NCBI GenBank assembly: GCA_965242775.1
Contig: CBDETI010000022.1
Coordinates: 186,001 to 250,000, forward strand
From: JAWPMT01 sp965242775
Lineage (GTDB): Bacteria > Bacteroidota > Bacteroidia > Cytophagales > Cyclobacteriaceae
Direction of reading: 5' to 3'
DNA: 64,000 nt
Made by a program: the position numbers and the translations under genes
Part shown: piece after piece, positions 59,281 through 64,000 of the stretch
Layout of the letters: every line of letters begins with the position of its first letter
Position numbering within the stretch: the first letter of the stretch is position 1
The notes under the pieces: model-generated
Told to the model about the DNA's origin: nothing
Seen by the model: only the letters and a program-made list of their open reading frames with translations
Database searches by the model: none

Positions 59281-60347
59281 AGGTACTCCATATCAACACC
59301 GAGATTGGCTGGAGAGGTGGAGAGAAACAACTTGCCCTACAGCTGCGATATAGCTCATCGGATGTCGAGAACTTTCTGGTCTGTCGGGAGTCCAGCGCCA
59401 TTTCGAAAATAGCCGATATACCTTCTAGCCACCTATTCAATCTGCAATTGGCTCATGGAATGGATGTAGGCTCGGCCGTCAATATCCGCAAGCTATGCAA
59501 GCGCCTCGGGATCCAAATCATTCATTGTCATACGCCCAAGGCATTGGGTATCGCTGTAATTGCCGGACTGCTTGGATGCGCCTGCCACATCGTTACCACC
59601 AAACGAACTATTTTCCCTATAGGGCGTAACATCTTGTCGAGGTACAAATACAGGAAAGCTGATCTGGTCATTTGCGTATCGCGAGCTGTCGAGGCTCAAG
59701 TTTTACGCCAACTACCTACGGTCCGAACGTTAATGATCCCGAGCGTTGTAGAAACAATTAAGCCCCCATCCAAAATCGATTTGGATACGCTCTTGTCTAT
59801 CGGCACTGAAAAGAAAATAATAGGTTATGTAGCAGCATTAACAAGGGAGAAGAATCCAGAGGTGTTTTTGCAAGTAGCAGAAGAGATGGTGAAACGAAAT
59901 GGCAATGCGATTTTCGTCTGGATTGGAACAGGTTCGTTGGAAGCCTTTGTTCAGGAAGAGATTCATAAAAAAGGTCTTTCAAAGTCGGTTTTTCTTGTAG
60001 GCTTCCAAAAGGACATCCATCAGTGGATAGCGGCTCTTGACATTCTATTTTTTCCTTCCTTGGCAGAAGGTTTTCCTACAACCATCCTCGATAGTTTTCA
60101 GGTGGGCACCCCTGTTGTAGCCAGCGAAGTGGGCGGGATTCCCGAAATGATACAGCATGGGGAAAATGGCTTTCTTCATCATGCCACTGATTGCGAGGGT
60201 TTCGTACAAACCATTGAAGCACTGATACAATCAAAAACGCTCAGCACCACCATTTCGGAAAACGCCAAAAAAACGGCGGCAGCTTTTCAGGCACCTTTAG
60301 TGATTCCCAAAATCGTAGATGCCTACAAAAAATTGACATCCAGTTAG
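59277..60347 (+). CDS. Family 4 glycosyltransferase (GT-B fold)
   Basis: 356 residues. Start GTG at 59277 overlaps the Wzi-like stop (GTGA). N-terminal half: LHINTEIGWRGGEKQLALQLRY; C-terminal half: IIGYVAALTREKNPEVFLQVAEEM and the E-X7-E region FFPSLAEGFPTTILDSFQVGTPVVASEVGGIPEMI. Donor and acceptor are unknown; the operon with a Wzi-like protein suggests surface polysaccharide. Confidence 0.92.
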   Translation: MKVLHINTEIGWRGGEKQLALQLRYSSSDVENFLVCRESSAISKIADIPSSHLFNLQLAHGMDVGSAVNIRKLCKRLGIQIIHCHTPKALGIAVIAGLLGCACHIVTTKRTIFPIGRNILSRYKYRKADLVICVSRAVEAQVLRQLPTVRTLMIPSVVETIKPPSKIDLDTLLSIGTEKKIIGYVAALTREKNPEVFLQVAEEMVKRNGNAIFVWIGTGSLEAFVQEEIHKKGLSKSVFLVGFQKDIHQWIAALDILFFPSLAEGFPTTILDSFQVGTPVVASEVGGIPEMIQHGENGFLHHATDCEGFVQTIEALIQSKTLSTTISENAKKTAAAFQAPLVIPKIVDAYKKLTSS

Positions 60348-61186
60348 GTCTTGCCGCGCAAGCTCTTCCAAATTCCGCGCACCCGGTAGAAGTTTTCACG
60401 ATAGTGGTAGTAAGCCTTAAAGGACATGGATGAATTCCTGGCTCCAGGCACCAGGACGTCATTTATTCTGTGGCCTAGCAATTTGATCCATTTACGACTT
60501 CTTCGACCGTCGACCCAGTCGATCAAGGCGCCCACATCAATGCTATTTCCTGTATATCCTTCTTGCCACAACCGCTTATTAATGATCTTGCTCGCTGCAC
60601 CAGCTGTAGGGATAACTAACTCCACCCTTGCCGCCGCCTCCTGCACCTGCGGCCACCATTGCTCAATTTCTCCGTAGGCATTTCGCATTGGTGTGCGGAT
60701 GTATTCGTCAATTGGCCCGAAAAGTCGTTCAGCAACAGCTTTGTCGACTCCACCTATAAATAATTTCTTCCGGGGCCTTATGTGGTCATTAAAAAATTCC
60801 TGGAATTCCACCGGTCGAAACAACGCATAATAAGGAAAAGTGAAATGATGCTCAAATTCCCATGTATGATCCGGGGCGTAGGTATCTGATAAGAAATTGG
60901 CCATTTCGTCATTATCAGGATACCAGGTAAAGAGTCCGGCACCCATTCCGGGATCCAGATCATAATTAACACACATGGCTTTGACATAGCCGGGATCAGC
61001 AATGAGAATGGAGTCTTCCATTTCCTTTCTAATCTCCTCGTTGAAGCGGTGATTGCGATAGCTTTTGCCCATGAGTAAGTACAAATCACCATCTCCGAAG
61101 CGAGTATAGAAGGTTCGACAACCTTTGTCGAGACGGTCAGACAATAACTTGAAGGTGCTTAGGGTGCTCCGTGTCGAAATGGGCAT
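60344..61186 (-). CDS. GT-D fold glycosyltransferase-like protein
   Basis: 280 residues. The N-terminal FYTRFGDGDLYLLMG matches the RxGDGE-type motif of GT-D (DUF1792-like) enzymes, followed by IRKEMEDSILIADPGYV. The C-terminal SIDVGALIDWVDGRRSRKWIKLLGHRIND matches the end of that domain. GT-D enzymes add glucose to glycoprotein glycans in streptococci; the substrate here is unknown. It converges on the GT4 gene with a 4-base overlap and diverges from a methyltransferase gene. Confidence 0.65.
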   Translation of the reverse strand: MPISTRSTLSTFKLLSDRLDKGCRTFYTRFGDGDLYLLMGKSYRNHRFNEEIRKEMEDSILIADPGYVKAMCVNYDLDPGMGAGLFTWYPDNDEMANFLSDTYAPDHTWEFEHHFTFPYYALFRPVEFQEFFNDHIRPRKKLFIGGVDKAVAERLFGPIDEYIRTPMRNAYGEIEQWWPQVQEAAARVELVIPTAGAASKIINKRLWQEGYTGNSIDVGALIDWVDGRRSRKWIKLLGHRINDVLVPGARNSSMSFKAYYHYRENFYRVRGIWKSLRGKT

Positions 61187-61246
61187 TATTTTGGTTTCTA
61201 AACAGAAGTAAACTTAACTTGAAAGTTTATTAATAGTGACGTTGTT

Positions 61247-61879
61247 ATGTCGTCTCTTCCATCGAAGATTACCAAACTCTTTTGGCAAGCCTCTACCCTG
61301 GGCCTGAAAAAGTCCTATAGACTCTCGAGATTCTCCCTATATGAGCGTTTGGCTAGTTGGGGATCTCAGCTTTCCGCTCCAGAGGCAACGATTTTATCCG
61401 TTAGTCATTCCACTAGACTCGCGAAGGTACTGGGCCTTGACGCTGGAAATATAGTGGAGGCTAACTACCCAAAATTCGACATCTTGAATCTGCCATTTGA
61501 GGATGAATCTTTTGGCTGGGTCCTATCCGACCAAGTTTTGGAGCATGTGGCCGGAAATCCACTTCAGGCGATTGACGAATGTCACAGAGTTTTGAAACCA
61601 GGGGGCATCGCGGTTCATACAACATGTCACATCTATCCTATCCACGGCGAACCCAACGACTTCTGGAGATTTACACCTCATGGTTTGAAGTTGTTGCATC
61701 AGGACTGGTCAGAAATTGTGGATGTTGGCGGCTGGGGCAACCAAAGGAGTCTTTGGGCTATCAGAAACAGTATACACGCGGTTAAGATCCCTACGGCAAA
61801 ATGGCATCCATTACATCGCTTAGCAACACGCAATGACCGGTCGTTGCCAATTGTCACCTGGATAATCGCCAGAAAATAG
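61247..61879 (+). CDS. Class I SAM-dependent methyltransferase
   Basis: 210 residues. The SAM-binding motif I region is degenerate (ATILSVSHSTRLAKVLGLDAGN), while later motifs are clear: FDILNLPFEDESFGWVLSDQVLEHVAGNPLQAIDECHRVLKPGGIAVHTTC. This is the Methyltransf_11 pattern, with HGEPNDFWRFTPHGLKLL as in glycan-locus methyltransferases. Substrate unknown. Confidence 0.88.
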   Translation: MSSLPSKITKLFWQASTLGLKKSYRLSRFSLYERLASWGSQLSAPEATILSVSHSTRLAKVLGLDAGNIVEANYPKFDILNLPFEDESFGWVLSDQVLEHVAGNPLQAIDECHRVLKPGGIAVHTTCHIYPIHGEPNDFWRFTPHGLKLLHQDWSEIVDVGGWGNQRSLWAIRNSIHAVKIPTAKWHPLHRLATRNDRSLPIVTWIIARK

Positions 61880-61881
61880 GA

Positions 61882-62628
61882 TCAGTTCTTCGTCAACAAA
61901 ACAAATATCCGCTCACAGGAATCCTCATCGGCGGCTAGCAAATGATGACGTTTGTAACCATTGAAAATCCACTGGAGTAAGGTCTTATTATTTAGAAGGA
62001 AGAGTTTGTTTTTCAACAGTCGATAATAGAGGTAAAGCCTCCAATCCTTCTTCTTTTCCAGAAACTGTACACGCTCAACACGGAAGTCACTCTGAAAATA
62101 GTCCAATAAAGAATCTTTTGTGAAATGCTGAAAGTGCTTGGTGGATAAAGGCAGATTGTGATGAGGCACGGTCACCATGAGATGCCCTTTGGGCTTGACC
62201 ATTTTGGCAAGTTGAGTAGCGAAGCGCTGGCAATCTGCCACGGGTATATGCTCAAATACCTCGATCAGGGTCACAAGATCAAACTGGGAAGACGGATCTT
62301 TACTTAAAATATCAAATTGTCGGTAATCACCGTCAGGATTGATCCCTTTGGCCAGATGAATTGACCGTTCGGAATAGTCAACGCCACAAATTAACTTATC
62401 TGGGAAGTCGATGTTGAGTTCTGCAACTAACCGGCCGTCACCACACCCAACATCGCAAAGCGTATGAAAGGAAAGATCTTTGATCTGTTGCAAGATCCAT
62501 TCCAGGGAGGTGATGTGCTTAAGCCCGTATCTGACGTAATAGGTAGACTTGAAGCCCTTACGAAACTGGGCTACATGATGATAGGGGAAGTTATACTGAA
62601 GCTCTTGCTTTAGCTGTTCTTCTTGCAT
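61882..62628 (-). CDS. Class I SAM-dependent methyltransferase
   Basis: 248 residues from ATG 62628 (longer frames overlap ahcY). Motif I is TLCDVGCGDGRLVAELN, acidic loop ICGVDYSERSIHLAKG, and motif post-I FDLVTLIEVFEHIPVADCQRFATQLAKMVKPKGHLMVTVPH. The C-terminal part is basic. Placed directly after ahcY, which removes the SAH it produces; that is a plausible metabolic coupling. Substrate unknown. Confidence 0.88.
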   Translation of the reverse strand: MQEEQLKQELQYNFPYHHVAQFRKGFKSTYYVRYGLKHITSLEWILQQIKDLSFHTLCDVGCGDGRLVAELNIDFPDKLICGVDYSERSIHLAKGINPDGDYRQFDILSKDPSSQFDLVTLIEVFEHIPVADCQRFATQLAKMVKPKGHLMVTVPHHNLPLSTKHFQHFTKDSLLDYFQSDFRVERVQFLEKKKDWRLYLYYRLLKNKLFLLNNKTLLQWIFNGYKRHHLLAADEDSCERIFVLLTKN

Positions 62629-62644
62629 AACTCCCCCTATGGTT

Positions 62645-63952
62645 TTAGTATCTGTAGTATTCCGGTTTGAAAGGTCCTTCAACCTTCACACCAATATATT
62701 CAGCCTGATCTTCAGTGAGTGAATCCAATTCAACACCGATCTTCGACAGGTGAAGAGCCGCTACTTTCTCATCCAGGTGCTTAGGCAACATGTACACGGC
62801 ATTGTCATATTTGTCAGCGTTCTGCCATAGTTCAAGCTGCGCGAGCGTCTGATTAGTGAAAGAATTGGACATTACAAATGACGGGTGGCCGGTGGCAACA
62901 CCCAGGTTCACTAATCTTCCTTCGGCAAGGACAATCAGGTCCTTCCCATTGACCGAATACATGTCAACCTGAGGCTTGATCTCTACCTTGGAATCACCAT
63001 GGTTATCATTTAGCCACGCCATATCGATCTCATTATCGAAATGACCAATATTACAAACAATGGCTTTGTCTTTCATTGACTGAAAATGCTCTGCACGGAT
63101 AATGTCCTTGTTTCCAGTCGCAGTGACGATAATATCAGCTCTGGGTACACTGTCCGTCATTTTCTTCACCTCGAAACCGTCCATCGCTGCTTGAAGGGCA
63201 CATATCGGGTCGATTTCGGTAACTATTACCCTTACACCAGCACCGCGAAGTGAAGCCGCTGAGCCTTTCCCTACGTCGCCATAGCCAGCTACCACCGCAA
63301 CTTTACCCGCAAGCATGAGGTCAGTTCCTCTCCTGATAGCGTCTACCAACGATTCTTTACAACCGTATTTGTTATCGAACTTTGATTTGGTCACAGAGTC
63401 ATTCACATTGATAGCAGGCATGGGCAGTGTGCCATTCTTCATTCGCTCATACAATCGATGGACACCCGTAGTAGTTTCTTCGGAGAGACCTTTAATATCC
63501 CCTACGAGTTCGGGATACTTATCAAGCACCATATTAGTAAGGTCACCGCCATCATCTAAGATCATATTCAAAGGCTTATCATCGGCGAAGGCAAATAAAG
63601 TCTGCTCAATACACCAATCAAATTCCTCTTCACTCATGCCTTTCCAAGCGTAAACAGGAACACCTGATTTGGCGATAGCCGCCGCCGCATGATCCTGCGT
63701 GGAAAAGATGTTGCACGAGGACCAGGTTACTTCCGCTCCCAATGCCGTCAGCGTCTCTATCAACACAGCCGTTTGGATTGTCATGTGCAAGCAACCCGCA
63801 ATTCTGGCCCCTGCCAATGGCTTTGAGTCGCCATATTCCTCTCGCAACGCCATAAGACCTGGCATCTCGGCCTCTGCTAATGCGATTTCCTTACGGCCCC
63901 AATCGGCCATGGCAATATCTTTTACCTTGTATTTTTCTGTAACCTCGGACAT
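62645..63952 (-). CDS. ahcY: Adenosylhomocysteinase
   Basis: 435 residues from ATG 63952 (MSEVTEKYKVKDIAMADWG). Hydrolyses S-adenosylhomocysteine to adenosine and homocysteine. Seen are AGARIAGCLHMTIQTAVLIETL, the NAD-binding GYGDVGKGSAASLRGAG, SVTKSKFDNKYGCKESLVDAIRRGTDLMLAGK and C-terminal VEGPFKPEYYRY with the conserved KPxxYRY end. Complete and inside the window. Confidence 0.99.
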   Translation of the reverse strand: MSEVTEKYKVKDIAMADWGRKEIALAEAEMPGLMALREEYGDSKPLAGARIAGCLHMTIQTAVLIETLTALGAEVTWSSCNIFSTQDHAAAAIAKSGVPVYAWKGMSEEEFDWCIEQTLFAFADDKPLNMILDDGGDLTNMVLDKYPELVGDIKGLSEETTTGVHRLYERMKNGTLPMPAINVNDSVTKSKFDNKYGCKESLVDAIRRGTDLMLAGKVAVVAGYGDVGKGSAASLRGAGVRVIVTEIDPICALQAAMDGFEVKKMTDSVPRADIIVTATGNKDIIRAEHFQSMKDKAIVCNIGHFDNEIDMAWLNDNHGDSKVEIKPQVDMYSVNGKDLIVLAEGRLVNLGVATGHPSFVMSNSFTNQTLAQLELWQNADKYDNAVYMLPKHLDEKVAALHLSKIGVELDSLTEDQAEYIGVKVEGPFKPEYYRY

Positions 63953-63970
63953 GATTTTTGAATTAGGCCG

Positions 63971-63978
63971 CAAATTTA
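63971..63978 (-). promoter_or_regulatory. -7 box of the ahcY promoter
   Basis: On the minus strand TAAATTTG, an exact match, 18 bases before the ahcY ATG. The -33 element would lie at or past the right edge of the window and cannot be checked. Confidence 0.6.
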
Positions 63979-64000
63979 GAGAATCCTTCTCAAGAAATAA

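Noticed and set aside
63953..64000. SAM/SAH riboswitch before ahcY
   Set aside because: Only 18 bases lie between the -7 box and the ATG, too short for an aptamer.
1..64000. CRISPR array, insertion sequences, prophage or rRNA genes
   Set aside because: No regularly spaced repeats, transposase or integrase motifs, phage structural genes or rRNA sequence were seen on either strand.

Overview
The window is a chromosomal segment of a member of the phylum Bacteroidota, most likely of the Cytophagales type. Four things point there: promoters of the TTTG-N19/20-TAnnTTTG class, almost no Shine-Dalgarno sequences, Bacteroidota-type families (DUF6588 outer-membrane protein, DUF3467, FISUMP, Wzi-like capsule protein, SCGE-type lipoproteins), and the gene order rpoBC - DUF3467 - rpsL - rpsG - fusA - rpsJ - ribosomal cluster - rplQ - carA - eno - divIC. 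Nothing resembling a prophage, insertion sequence, CRISPR array or rRNA operon was seen. Genes are packed tightly, with many 4-base start/stop overlaps, several convergent overlaps and several TTG/GTG starts.

Layout. 0-6 kb: accessory and cell-surface genes (YigZ, a secreted repeat protein, a FemAB-like acyltransferase, two glycosyltransferases, a sulfotransferase). 6-8.2 kb: kdtA-rsgA; kdtA has its N-terminal coding segment out of frame. 8.3-10.7 kb: two paralogous lipoproteins and a DUF6588 barrel, closed by a strong terminator. 10.8-20.3 kb: housekeeping and metabolic genes (a LMW phosphatase/fructosamine kinase pair, aspartate kinase, FBPase, M42 peptidase, Ppx/GppA, Ldh2, a divIC-like division protein). 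20.3-22.7 kb: eno-carA. 22.8-36.4 kb: one continuous minus-strand ribosomal cluster (S10-spc-alpha order, from rplC to rplQ). 36.5-40 kb: rpsL-rpsG-fusA-rpsJ. 40-51.6 kb: trnW-secE-nusG-rplKAJL-rpoBC-DUF3467. 51.7-53.3 kb: a tRNA-Tyr/Gly/Thr-tuf operon. 53.6-57.6 kb: pyrH-frr, then a sigma/anti-sigma-gmk-nadD operon. 57.7-64 kb: a second envelope/glycan group (Wzi-like, GT4, GT-D-like, two methyltransferases) and ahcY.

Most of the window is the translation and transcription machinery, and the most interesting signal is how it is wired. Five promoters drive translation operons (rplC, rpsL, rpsH, trnW-secE, trnY-tuf). Four of them carry nearly the same sequence just past the -7 box (TTTGCA-N-Y-CCTTTT) and can fold into hairpins at the transcript 5' end; the metabolic promoters seen here (carA, pyrH, ahcY) do not have it. 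Other points worth a look: the +1 frame break in kdtA; an anti-sigma factor with the same Cys/His numbering as Streptomyces RsrA; a probable protein-deglycation operon; terminators whose tail supplies the -33 element of the next promoter; and an almost leaderless carA.
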